A program made the position numbers and the translations under genes. Under the pieces are notes generated by a model. It made no database searches. It was given only the letters and a program-made list of their open reading frames with translations, and was not told where the DNA came from. DNA of 64,000 nucleotides. Source: Kwoniella bestiolae CBS 10118. Its lineage: Eukaryota > Basidiomycota > Tremellomycetes > Tremellales > Cryptococcaceae. The stretch covers positions 1,550,001 to 1,614,000 of the forward strand of contig NC_089242.1 of NCBI RefSeq assembly GCF_000512585.2, written 5' to 3'. How positions within the stretch are numbered: the stretch's first letter is position 1; each line of letters starts with the position of its first letter. This document shows positions 24,433 through 35,683 of the stretch, in pieces.

Positions 24433-24916
24433 GATGTAGATTAGGTATCTGGATTGGTCTTGGGGATGGGAGGGTGGTTGGTATATGCAAAGGAAGGTGA
24501 GGGAAGGGTTGTACATACACGGAAAACAGGAAAAACCTAAAAACATTAAATATTCTTTTCTTTTCTTTTTTTTTATCAACAATGAAATCCGACATTTCAA
24601 TATTGTGTCTTGTGTACACATCCTTGACACACGTATTCATCGTCATCACCTCATTACCTGTTACATAGCATTGCATTCATGTTCAACTCGATATACGAGT
24701 GATGTAGATATATAAATGTGAGATGTATTCTTATTGTGCATACTATTTCGGTGTGATATCTAAATGTTGCATCTCATTTCGTGCGAGACAAATCAAGAGG
24801 TGACCGTGTATCTGTATTACTACATACACATTAAAAATTCAAATTTGATACCGACGGTCAATCTATATCTGGGGCTATTCCAATGCTCCCAACCATTGAG
24901 GATAGTATAATGGATC
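24433..24916. other. Convergent 3' region
   Basis: Tail-to-tail spacer between the C2H2 gene and SEC12, with a T-rich run at about 24555-24574 that probably belongs to 3' processing signals. Confidence 0.5.
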
Positions 24917-26892
24917 CTATCGCCTCAAAGCCAAAGCGACAATCAATATCAATATAGCCAACAAAAACGCTATAACCGTCATTGATACTGCGAAAAACAA
25001 ACAATCAGCTGTCAGATCTTCAGAATAGTAAAGCAGAAGTAATGCAGAAGTAAAGCAATTCACCTCCACCGAAAGAGGGCGGTACGACAATCACTCGGAT
25101 GGTGTTATCTGCACTTGCTGATACCAATAGTGAAGCTGATGAGTTGAATTTGAGTGCTGTGGGTGGGAATGAATGGGCGTGAAGGATTTTCAAGAGGGGC
25201 TGTGTTGAGAAGAAGAAATTGTCAGGTTGATCAGCTCAAGCTCCATGACTGAACTGAATCGTATCGTGTAGACAACAGATGAAGGGAGGATTTTAACTCA
25301 CAGCTAATGTCTTGGAATCTAATATACCGATCGAAAGATCCGAACATCCATATGCAATTAATTTACCATCATTGCTACATCAAACATCAATCAGCGCAGC
25401 CCCGAGATAAACTGATCATGCCTATGACGGATACAAGACTTTGAGAGAACACTCAACTCAACTCACCTAACATCAAAGACCGTGACGGGTTTCCCACCAA
25501 CCTCCCTCCTAGCGACCACATCCCATTTACCCAAACTATCCTCCTTCTCCTTGGAAGTTTGAACCTCCTCTTTCGTCAAAGGCGCTTTGGAGGGTTCCGA
25601 GACGAGACCGAAAGTCACTACGAATGATTTTCTCGGTGCACCTCGTTTGGAAGACTTCGTGGCGTTAAGAACGGCGTGGATCGTCAGTGGTGTTGAGGGA
25701 TTTCGAGAGAATCTTCGAGGAGTGAACGGATAGTTTGGTCTGGTCAGCTTGAGATTCTTATTACGGTGACTTTGTGGGTTTGCAAGAGTTGGGACTGGGG
25801 CTTTGGAAAGTGGAACACTCACTTGGCGGATCGGAAGGCGACTGGATTTATATCAAGACTTGGTGTGTAAATTGTCTGCTTCAACTCCAATTTGATTTGT
25901 ACATTCTCCTTTTCTGATTCTGCAGACTTGACATGGTAGAGCAGTATTGCCTTTGTCGTAGTTGCTATCAACTATCGAATCAAAATCCACCTAGTCAGCT
26001 TGAACAGCAAGAAAAATTGATCGTGAATATCAGATAAGAAACGATACCCACCCATTCGCCATCCTCCCCTCCCCAGTCTAAATCAGCCAGCTCCGAATCA
26101 GTTTGAAATGATGGCAATGCGATGTCCAGAGATGGATAGTGTAATAGAGTGACCCTGTCGTCTGTCGTTCCTATTGCTAGTATCTTCGACGATGGCGAGA
26201 GTGTCGTGAGTTTCTATAGATCGATATTCGTTACACCCTGTCAGCACACTCGTTACCCGAACAAGATGCCAAGTCGAGCAAGACAGCCCACCTGATATGG
26301 ATAATCATCCGACCATTCAGCTTGTATCGTCTTTTGACCTTTTACGAAATCGACCCTGACAACATTGGAAACATTGGTTATCTACTCCGACACAGGCGAT
26401 AGTTCAGGATGGCCACAGCTCACTTCTCGTCCGAGTAAGAGTATACTCTACAATGTTCATTTTTGCCTTCTTTCACGATTGATGAGGAACCGTTGACACC
26501 CGTTATCAACTGCTTGGACTACATCAATCACACCGTGAAATATCAGCTATGAAGGGGAGTCGCACCATGACTGGTGACTGAGCTCTAAGAATCACTTACA
26601 TCCCTATTCACGGCCAAAGTCATAGGTGCATCCTCTTCGTTTGATAGTGTGTATTCTGATAGGTATTTTACCGATCTACCGTCTGGAGTGACTTTGCATA
26701 CTTTCTATATTACCATTTAGCGAATCATCAAGCCTTGTATGAAGTGAGAAGTAAGCTTACCAGCTTATTCTGTATACCACTCCTACTTGCTCCCCCTCCT
26801 CCACCTAGTATCAAGGTATCGTCGTCTGCCCAGTCCAAGCAGTATACAGGGAAGGAAGGTGTCGGGTGAGGGTGATGGGCTGTTCGTGTCAT
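24917..26892 (-). CDS. SEC12: SEC12-like ER guanine-nucleotide exchange factor for Sar1
   Basis: Starts MTRTAHHPHPTPSFPVYCLD at 26892 with early LILGGGGGASRSGIQNKLKV, the glycine-rich first WD blade typical of Sec12/PREB (AGGGGxxxxGVxN). Blades continue: DDYPYQKLTTLSPSSKILAI, DSELADLDWGGEDGEW, then DGKLIAYGCSDLSIGILDSK and ALKFNSSASLLVSASADNTI. The C-terminus is a single membrane helix, SMTVIAFLLAILILIVALAL, ending RR*, giving a type II ER anchor with the propeller in the cytosol. Sec12 starts COPII assembly by loading Sar1 with GTP. No long lumenal tail follows the helix, unlike S. cerevisiae Sec12 and like Sed4-free fungi or PREB. About ten introns. Confidence 0.85.
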
Positions 26893-27317
26893 TCTTATCA
26901 GATAGTATCTGTATTGAGTACCGTATGGATAGCTAGCTTGGATATTACAATTTCTGGCTATATAGCTAAATTACTCTCGATGATGGGTAGATGACAAAGT
27001 AAGACAAGTTGGACAGATATGTAGATGGTTTGTTGATGTTTTGTCTACTGTCTCTTTGTTATCGTGCTTTCATTCCTCACTATCACTACCACCGTTGTCT
27101 CCGTTGCTGACGACATGACGCGTGTAAGCATATTACGTAAGACCCTAAGTGGTTGTCAGGTGATTTGTTCGGTAAGTACGAGTTTGGATGAGCCGAATAT
27201 CAGGACGGAACAGCAAAACCAATTCAGAATCACATCCACTCTACCCACTTTCATCTTCCATCTTATCTCTTACATCTCGATAATATATATACATACCCTT
27301 ATACCTCATAGATCAAG
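26893..27317. other. Divergent promoter region SEC12/ETF beta
   Basis: Head-to-head spacer. TA-rich run ataatatatatac near 27280-27292 lies only about 30 bases before the ETF beta ATG. Confidence 0.5.
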
Positions 27318-28699
27318 ATGAGACCCACCGTACCGAGACTAGTCAACATCCTCGTACCTGTCAAGAGGTCGATCGATTATGCCGTGTGAGTTCAAGTTTG
27401 CTCCGAATCGGCCGATAATGGAAGGAGGTCACTTGCTAACATGAATGAATCGATGTGATGTAGTAAGATCAGAGTAGCTTCTGATGGTAAAGGGGTAGAT
27501 ACCAATGTGAAGCATTCCATGGTGGGTGGTTAGCTTCATTCCTCTCCTCTAAGGGCTAATAGCTGACGTATCGAATTGACAGAACCCCTTCGATGAGATT
27601 GGTGAGTTACCTCAAACGCAGTGCTCACCGTGAAATGTATCTCTCTACGAAAAGTCCCTTGTGGGGAATGAATATAAAGATGAATAGCTAATCCAACCCT
27701 GCCCACCCACCCAACCAGCCGTCGAGGAAGCGATCCGACTCCGTGAGAAAAAATTCACCAAAGTCGACAACATCACAGCCATCTCGATCGGCCCAGCCAA
27801 AGCTGTCGACACCATCCGAACGGCCCTCGCAATGGGCGCAGACACAGGTATCCACATCACCACTCCTGAGAATGCCGTCGTCGAACCCATATCAGTCGCC
27901 AATGCCCTGAAGAAAATTATCGACGATAAGAAGTTCGATCTGGTCATCATGGGTAAACAGGCTATCGACGATGATAGTGGTTCCACGGGGGGGATGTTGG
28001 CTGGTTTGCTGGGTTGGTCTCAGGGCAGTTTCGCGAGCAAGTTGGAGGTTGAGGAGGGGGGGAAAGTGAATGTTACGAGGGAGATTGATGGTGGGTTGGA
28101 GAAGATTGAGGCGAAGTTGCCTATGATCGTTACGACTGATTTGAGGTTGAATGGTGGGTAGTCTGTCTCTTCAGTTTAATCTGCCTGGATATTTCAAAGA
28201 AGCGGGAGACATATGGCTGATATCCCTCCTTGCCATCAGAACCTCGATATGCATCTCTGGTAAGTTGCTGCGCCCGGTGATGCTCTCCACTCGTCCTTCA
28301 ACTTACCCTCAATGTATTGTCCTAGCCAAACATCATGAAAGCCAAGAAGAAGAAGATCGAGACTTTCAAACCTGAAGATTTAGGTCTTGACTTTGTGAGT
28401 TTTGTCGTTCCTTCATGAATCCATCAACCAGCTATGAATCACAAAAAACCATACTTTCGGTGATCCCGGAAGTTTATGGAGTCGGTGTCAATGCTGATGT
28501 GTTCACTACTCCCAGACCCCACGATTCGAGACCATCTCCGTATCTGAGCCACCCAAGAGACAAGGTGGAGGCAAGGTAAGTGACGATCAGCTTTCCACGA
28601 GCTCCATGTTCTGTGTATAGCTGATGTCGTCTATTACTACTGCAGGTCGAATCGGTTGATGAGCTTGTCAGCAAGATGAAAGAAGCTGGTGTCATCTAG
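27318..28699 (+). CDS. ETFB: Electron transfer flavoprotein beta subunit
   Basis: Reads MRPTVPRLVNILVPVKRSID, KIRVASDGKGVDTNVKHSMN, NPFDEIAVEEAIRLREKKFT, IGPAKAVDTIRTALAMGAD and GKQAIDDDSGSTGGMLAGLL, followed by the family signature EIDGGLEKIEAKLPMIVTTD and the conserved PRYASLPNIMKAKKKKIE. It ends VDELVSKMKEAGVI*. ETF alpha/beta passes electrons from mitochondrial acyl-CoA dehydrogenases to ETF-QO; beta binds AMP and its LPNIMKAKKK loop docks dehydrogenases. Length (about 260 residues) matches the family. The gene contains very small exons, including 19-20-nt ones (NPFDEI and EPRYASL pieces). No cleavable presequence is obvious, as is usual for ETF beta. Confidence 0.95.
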
Positions 28700-29156
28700 A
28701 TTATAATGTTAGGAAGATACTGTAGTCAGAAGAATGAGATGGATATTCTCCTTCTGATCTCATCGCAACTTAGCGTTTTTGGCGATGAATGCATTTGCGT
28801 TGAATCTCCTAATGGATGCGTATCGTAATAGTGGTGTTCCACTCCCTATGCGTGCTTGGTGGTTTCAATAAGATTAAGATAATCAGTCTGCAATTATCTA
28901 ACTGTATCGACTTGAGAGAAAACTGCTGTGTTTTCTCTTTGGTGTGTGAACTGAACAAGATTCCGAATGCCAATGAAATTGAGCAAGAGCAAACTTGAGT
29001 AGCCAGAGAATCGAATGCCATTGACGAGTGGAGCTGTAAAAATTCACTTCATCCATATCTACCATCTATGGTTCTACCTATATATATCCGAATAACTATC
29101 TATCTCAGTATATTCCAGACCCTTCTGATCGTTGATTCTCCTTCTCGTGCGTCAAG
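28700..29156. other. Convergent 3' intergenic region
   Basis: Tail-to-tail spacer between ETF beta and the nitroreductase. AT-rich, nothing else seen. Confidence 0.55.
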
Positions 29157-30355
29157 TTAGTCAAGGAAGAATTTGGTCCTCTTCTCGAGAGGTTCGAATT
29201 CCTTGGCTGGTTTACCAGGTTGCCCGGGGGGTCCAGAGGGTTTACCGAAGGGAAGGAGGGCGGTGCTCTATTGTGAGGGACAAATAGCAGAGATCAGCTA
29301 TGATCTTACCTAGTTGAGATGACCAAAAGTTGCACCAGGATGAAGAGAAGGGAGAACGAGACGGGGGACGAAGCGAGCTCACCTTCCATTGGGCGGATAC
29401 TTCGAGGAGGTTGGTTAGATCAGTTTGGACTTGGGGGACGAAGCCGCCAAAGTGCTGTGATCGATAACAATGATCATCAGCCCCTGCGATCTTACCTGAT
29501 ACACGACTGGAAGGAAAGAGGGAAGAGGAAGAAAGCTCACTTGAAGTGAAGCTCCATAGCCCTCAGCTTCTAATGCGGTCCAAACGATGTATTGTAAGAT
29601 ACCTGCCGAGTTCTCCGACCAGATGGGGAAGTGCTAACACGGTGCAAAGAACAGGTCAATGACCCCCTACGTAACATTCCAAGATGCCAGTGAAAGACAC
29701 CAACTCACCTGAGAGAGGTATGGCATCTTGCCAGAAAAGGAATTGATGACATCCTGATCCTCGAAGAAAAGGACGGTACCGTACCCTGCTTTGTATTGGG
29801 TATTGATCTTATCGGTCCAGAAGGCTTCTTGTTCCTCTGTAAAGACAAGCTCGAGTAATCAGTATTGATCCCATTATTCTTTTTTTCAGATGCGTGCATC
29901 GTACACTTGAGGAAGATGGCGAGTAGGATTAGGTTGAAGGTATATTTAGGTGGAAGGTGAGATACTCACTATTACCCCCCAAAGTCCCAATATAAGCTTT
30001 CAAAACCGCATCCCAAACTTCCTCGTGCTTTTTGCCAGTTACCAGCACCGCGCGGGACTGTTGTCCGTTGAAACTTGTAGGAGCGAATTTGACTGCCTTC
30101 TCTACGAGGGATTTGAGCTGGTCGTTGGACAGGGGGGATTCTTTGGTCAGGTTGTAGTATGATCGTCGGTTCTGTATTAGGAGTTAGCACTTGCACATTG
30201 AATAAGATAAGTGGCGAGTTGAAAAGGTATATATATACGACGATGATATGTCAAGAGATCATATAGAGGTTGGAAGTAGGATCATAGTCGGATTGAAGGT
30301 GAGAGAGAGTGCTTACCTCGACGGCCTCGAAGAATGCATTGGAATTAGCTACCAT
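29157..30355 (-). CDS. Nitroreductase family protein (Frm2/Hbn1 type)
   Basis: Starts MVANSNAFFEAVE at 30355, then NRRSYYNLTKESPLSNDQLK, VEKAVKFAPTSFNGQQSRAV, VTGKKHEEVWDAVLKAY, AGYGTVLFFEDQDVINSF, HFPIWSENSAGILQYIVWTA, LEAEGYGASLQHF and a tail ending EPLEKRTKFFLD*. The RRSYY ... APTSFNGQ ... YGASLQH pattern is that of the FMN-dependent Frm2-like branch of nitroreductases, linked in yeast to lipid signalling and oxidative stress. About 200 residues, five introns. Upstream of the ATG the frame stays open for about 65 codons with a mitochondrial-presequence-like stretch but no AUG. Confidence 0.88.
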
Positions 30356-30521
30356 CTTGTAGGTGCTTCGCGTGTGGCTGAAATGTCTTCTTGGGATAGA
30401 CAAATGTTGGGCAGACGAAAGTGAAGGGAGAGACCTGGAAGTAGATCTGATAGCTTTGCTTAGAGTAGATGAAGAAATGATGACAATTGGATTTGATAGC
30501 TGAGCTGAGGGAGTAGTTCGT

Positions 30522-30566
30522 TTATATCTGTTCGTCGAAGAAGAGGGAGAGAGGCAAGCACATCAT
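30522..30566 (-). other. Possible 14-codon uORF in the nitroreductase leader
   Basis: Reads MMCLPLSLFFDEQI* in a frame different from the main ORF, about 170 bases upstream. It is translated only if transcription begins upstream of 30566, close to the TATA-like element. Confidence 0.3.
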
Positions 30567-30575
30567 CTCATATGG

Positions 30576-30585
30576 CTATTTATAC
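30576..30585 (-). promoter_or_regulatory. TATA-like element of the nitroreductase gene
   Basis: Minus-strand gtataaatag, about 220 bases upstream of the ATG at 30355. Matches the TATAAATA consensus. Confidence 0.45.
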
Positions 30586-30944
30586 TTTTATGACCATCTC
30601 GACGTGGTTCCGTCGGATTACCGATGGTATCTAATCACACCATCCTTTCGCTTTCAGGGTCCAGTATGATGGTGATCTTGGTAAGCCAAGTGAATTCACC
30701 ATAGACCATCGGTCATCACCGAGCACTCACCGATCATCCTCATCGCTCATGGATTACTAAGCAAGGGGAACTTTTACTGTCAATACATGGGATGGGATGG
30801 GATTATTCTATTTATATACAACACAGACTATAACATGAGTACTATACACTACTGACCATCGGCCATCTGTCACCTGTTGGTCTCGGGCCAGTCACCCTCT
30901 ACCCCTAACCGTGCCCCTCGGCAATATACCACCCTCCCACCCGC
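30586..30944. other. Intergenic between nitroreductase promoter and HOP2 3' end
   Basis: Contains repeated gaccatcggt/ggtgat-like words near 30600-30720 and 30850-30890 but no clear repeat unit or gene. Confidence 0.45.
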
Positions 30945-32540
30945 TCACGCCTTCTTAGCCTTCTTCTTCTTACCGCCCTCTTCACTCGCAACAGTTCCGT
31001 TCGATGCAGTCCTCTTCACAGAAGTACTGAGTACCTTTTGAACACCCATACTCATCGGTTTCTTGTTTGATGTTCTGACCACCGGAGGGATCTTGACAAA
31101 TTCGCCTTGTTCGACTTCCTTGGCGTCATCATCGTCCGGGGTGATACCTTGATCTTCTTCGAATGATTGGACATTGTCGATTTGTCCTCCATCAGTGAGC
31201 ATACCGAGTAGTCTGGGAAGTAAGACAGACGTCAATGAGGGATACAAAGAAGGGGAAGTCGCGCAAAGGTGAAAGAACGATAGATTATATGGGACGGTGA
31301 TTGGGTGGACAATGAAGAGAATCGATAACTCACTCCTTGTAGACCTTTCTTCTATCAACCCACTCCTTCCTCCACTTGTTGAACTCCATATCAATCTTCT
31401 TAGTCTCCTCTGCGGAAAGAGGATTAACAGCAGCCTCGCCATCGGAGGAAGATCGGAATGGTGCAAGAGCTTTGAGGGTGATTTCGTTCTGAGGCGAGAG
31501 CAACCAATTCATCAGCTCTCTGTAAGAGACACTGAAAAAGAAGGAAGATGCCAGTGGACATGCAGAAAGGTTTTGTCCAATTTTTGGGTTTGAGATGTGT
31601 CAGAACCACTCACATCAGCTTTGATTCGTTCAATCTCCTTAGCGAGGTCTTTGGTCTTGGGTAACGCTTCTTTGTTTGCGAGTTCTGGTGTGAAGGGTAG
31701 ACATCAGTGGTGTGCCTTTTCTAGATGACGCGTCACTGAGCTTCTCACTCACCCGTTTGAAGGGCTTTCAGCTCTTTCCTCTTCTCCTCCAGTTCAGTCT
31801 TGGTCTCCTTGATCTCCTCATCGATAGAAGCGAGCTCCTCAGGAGCCAGTACATCGAGGAGAGACTAGAATGTCTAAGCTAGCATCATGTCCAATACGAG
31901 ACACGTAGCATACCTGATTGTACAAATAGATGAGTTGTTTACCATATTGCTTGACTGTGAGTTGACCTTTCTCTGATGAAGGAAAGCGAATGTCAGCGGT
32001 AAGTATGAAATTTGAGGTATAATTTAAATCACTAGCCTAAGCCTTGTAGCGGAAAGGGTAAGGGAAGAAGGAAGAACGGAAGAACAGATGATCACTCACC
32101 AGCAAGTGTAGCAAGAACTTTGACGGCAGCTGCTTTAGGTACTCTGTTCTTGAGATTTGCAGATACGTCGGCTGTGATCATGAGGAGTTAGCTGGGTTGA
32201 GCTGTGTATAATACTTAACAAGAAGGAAGGCATATCGGGGAAAGTGAACGAACCATTAGCATATGGTCTATTGGTCTACAATGATCGCGCGTCAGCTTGA
32301 ACGTCATACATGTCATGGAGATAGCTTACCTCCTTCATATAGTTTAGGACCATCTGCGGGGGAAAGGAACGTCAGCTTGGTTATGTTCGTGTTTGTCTTC
32401 ATCACCAGCAAGCCATACTGACCTCTTCAGCTGGATAATCATAAATGAGTCAGCTATGTCTTGTGTTACATTTCAGCAACTTCTAGCTCACCTTCATCCC
32501 CCTTGACTGGTTTCTCTTTCGCTTCCTTCTTCGGAGCCAT
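30945..32540 (-). CDS. HOP2: HOP2/PSMC3IP meiotic homologous-pairing protein
   Basis: Starts MAPKKEAKEKPVKGDE at 32540. An N-terminal winged helix follows: VLNYMKETNRPYANADVSAN, LKNRVPKAAAVKVLATLAEK and GQLTVKQYGKQLIYLYNQ. A leucine-zipper coiled coil follows, LDVLAPEELASIDEEIKETK ... ELEEKRKELKALQTEL, then LSAEETKKIDMEFNKWRKEW, VDRRKVYKE and LGMLTDGG. This is the TBPIP/Hop2 family, which with Mnd1 helps Dmc1/Rad51 find homologous rather than non-homologous partners in meiosis. A lysine-rich tail (EGGKKKKAKKA*) may be a nuclear signal. Exons near the N-terminus are very short (for example around 32270-32430). Presence of HOP2 implies a retained sexual cycle. Confidence 0.92.
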
Positions 32541-33077
32541 GATGATGAGGTAAGTCACTAGCCGCAGGTGAGTTGATGAGAGGATACAGGCAAATTGTCG
32601 ATGTCAATTAGTTCGAAAAGAGAGAGAAAGAAGAAGAAGAAGAAGGAAGAAGCATGCATGTTTGATCTACCTGTACCATGTGTATTATATATATACATTA
32701 TACACATATACACTCACTGGGTATGAGAGAAAAGAGGAAAGAGAATGAATGATATGAGAGAAGAGAGATTAGTCGCGTATAGGTGAGGTAATGTTCAATC
32801 CACGTGCCAGAAGAAGGTCCGTGTGTCTGATACCAAAGCTTGAGTGGTTGTGGCTGATAATCCTTGATATGATATGATTTGCCGCTTCAAAGCTCAACAT
32901 CCAAAAGTGACGATTTTCAGTCAAAGTAGTGCTCCTTTTTCAGTCACTGCTATACAACATCATAAGATAGATAAAACATAACAACATCAGACAAGGTGAC
33001 CATATACACCTTCAAACTCGACGAGACACCCCTTACTCGCTCGGCACATACATCAGAATAGAGATAGGACCGACAAG
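32541..33077. other. Divergent promoter region HOP2/TMA46
   Basis: Head-to-head spacer with a purine-rich (gaaa/gaag) stretch at about 32610-32650 and a TA-rich run at 32680-32710. Otherwise featureless. Confidence 0.5.
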
Positions 33078-35078
33078 ATGCCTCCAAAAGCTAAAGATGA
33101 CAAGGTTGGTTTGGTTTGACTCTTGTTCATCAAGAGGTCGTTTGAGCTACCTGCTCGGGATGATCAAATGGAAAGATGGCATGAAATTGGAATGATGATA
33201 GAATGTCATCGAGCTGACATACCATGTGCTGTACTCTAGACCTTCGGTATGAAGAATAAGAACAAGTCTTCAAAAGTACAGAAATACATAGCAACGGTTC
33301 AGAAACAACAGTCTGACGCTGGTAAATCAAAGGCTGATGTGAGTTGATTGCTTCCTTCGCTATCCACGGATCTCTCTCAACTCAAGCAAGATGGAATCCT
33401 CCATTTCATCGTAATGGTCAAAATAGCATTACGCTGATATGCCCAATGTCATTCTGTAGAAAGCGAAAGACGCTGAGAAAGCCAAACGGGAAGAAGCCAA
33501 AGCGGCTGCTCTGGCTAAGAAGAAGATGGAATCAGAATTGTTCAAGACTGTTCAGGTGCAGCAGAAAATACCTTTTGGAACTGGTCAGTTGACTTCCCCT
33601 CTTTTTGCTTCTCATGAGGGAAATGTATAACTGATTATACCAATTATATAAATAGATCCAAAGACTGTAAGTTAGCTGGTGGCTCGTGAGCGGACTTCAT
33701 CATAGCTGATTGGTCGTTTTGCGATGATCATAGGTACTCTGTGTATATTTTAAAAACGGACATTGCGAGAAAGGTCAGTCTAGCTAATGTAATGCCATCG
33801 ATGGAAACTCAGGGCGACATGCTAACATTGTGATATAGGTAACAAATGTAAATTCTCGCATGATCTAAATGTAGGCAGGAAAGTGGAGAAACTCAATATC
33901 TACGAGGATGCGAGGGCACAGAAGAAAGCGGGTGAGTTGTGTTGATCTCTCCAAATGGAACGGGGAGAACCAGCAATTGTTGATCTTTGTTTCGGTTCGC
34001 TGTTAGATACAATGGATACTTGGGATGAAGAGAAATTGAGGAATGTGGTTGATCAGAATGAGAAGAAACAGACTAATGCTACCGATGTGAGTGTGCCATC
34101 GCGGGTTCTTATTGAAGGACAGAACCAGATGTGCAGAAGGCTGACTTGACTGAATCTTTCAGATTGTATGCAAATACTTTATCCAGGCGATCGAGGACAA
34201 GAAGTACGGATGGTTGTAAGTTTAGACGGTCATCTTGTGAGGACACCTTGTTCAGTTTGCTGATGACCGATATGCTTTTAGCTGGGAATGTGTATGTTGG
34301 GATCTCTTCTCGTTATATGTCACGATGAACCTAATATGATTAGTGCTGACTCCCATCCCTTTAGCCAAACGGAGGAGACAAATGCATGTATCGACACGCT
34401 CTACCACCTGGATTCGTGCTCAAGGCAGACAAAAAAGCAGCAGAGGAAGCAGCCAAGAAAGATAAGATATCGCTGGAAGAGTTCCTGGAAGTTGAGGTGG
34501 GTTGATCCCCCTCTCTACCTTGAATAGACCTCCTGTGCTAACACATTATCTAATGTGACAACAGCGTCACAAGTTGAAAGCACCCCTCACACCTGTCACT
34601 CCCGAATCTTTCGCCCACTGGAAGAAAACGCGACAGGAGAAGAAACAGGCCGAACAAGAGGCTCTGGAGAAGGCCAAGGCCACGCAGAGAGCGGCCGGTA
34701 AGATGACTGGTATGACGGGTAAAGACATGTTTGAATTTGGTGGGGAGCTGTACGAGGACGACGAGGATGCGGATGATGAGGATTGGGATATCAGTAGGAT
34801 GTTGGCTAGATATGTGAGTGATACGAGATTACCTGAGCGTTAGCGAGGGTAATCGAGTCTGGACCTTACCATCTGCCCTGCTGTGTACATCATTTTCATT
34901 GTACATGGCGGCACATCCAGATCCCGGTATCTTATGCTGATGTTTTACATGAAATGCGCAGAGGGAAGACGATACTCGACCTGATGGGTATGATGATCAG
35001 CCTTCCAAGGGACAGAACGGTGAGGATGATGATGTGGAGGGAGTGACGAATGGTGTAGAGGGCGTCAAGGTCTCATAG
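33078..35078 (+). CDS. TMA46: TMA46/ZC3H15 (DRG family regulatory protein)
   Basis: Starts [20 protein letters not shown], the invariant N-terminal block of ZC3H15/Tma46, then [12 protein letters not shown]. Two CCCH fingers follow: [20 protein letters not shown] ending HDLNV, and [20 protein letters not shown] ... [20 protein letters not shown]. The DFRP region is [40 protein letters not shown]. The C-terminus is acidic ([20 protein letters not shown]). The protein stabilises the GTPase Rbg1/DRG1 on ribosomes. Nine or so introns are present; one exon (33656-33666, encoding DPKT) is only 11 nt. The stop TAG at 35076-35078 follows EGVKVS. Confidence 0.93.
33656..33666 (+). other. 11-nt microexon in TMA46
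   Basis: ATCCAAAGACT lies between ...aaatag and gtaagt. Its inclusion joins IPFGT to VLCVYF as IPFGTDPKTVLCVYF, in frame with the first CCCH finger. Confidence 0.75.
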
Positions 35079-35683
35079 GATGTTGCGGTGGAGTGTTGGT
35101 GTAGCATAGTCAATTTGTTCATACATCAATTTGCATAGGTATGGGTATGGGTATGGATCAGGTTCAGGTGTTCTTGTATCTGTTGAGATGTATATATTGG
35201 ACGTCTTTGCTGATATGATCTACTTCTCATGGGGGGTGTCTATGCATGCATCTAAGATGAACCAAATGTCCTTTTAACTGAGATTTGGTCGTTGTCGGGT
35301 GTTACCGATGACGTCTGAAACATCACCAAAGACAGTCAGCTTGGGCGCATTATTCATTCTTTCATTATCTTTCAGTCTTTTGCCTTTTGATCATCATCTC
35401 GTCATATATCATACATCCTATAATCACATCATCAGGACCACCTGGACAATCAGCAGCTCCAACTCCAACACCAGGTCTCAGCTCCTGCTATAATACATCT
35501 CACACCAATATACGATACACGGAATAGATCATCTACAGAGCTAGAGGACCAAGTCTCCAACCTCAGAGTGCTTCACCTTCAAGTCCCCTGGACGTACAGT
35601 ACTGGGCACGTCGATCCACCTAGGTTCCTGACAGTCAAGTACAAAGGGCTAGACGGACTCTTGACCAGATCACTTGGAGGACG
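35079..35683. other. Intergenic/leader upstream of VAM7
   Basis: 3' region of TMA46 followed by a CT-rich leader. A short frame starting at ATG 35309 shows no domain, so I treat it as noncoding leader or uORF. A run of gtatgg repeats lies at about 35142-35158. Confidence 0.5.

Noticed and set aside
35309..35493. Frame starting MTSETSPKTVSLG upstream of VAM7
   Set aside because: Does not connect by splicing to the PX domain; ATG 35684 gives a normal PX N-terminus, so this is more likely leader sequence or a uORF.
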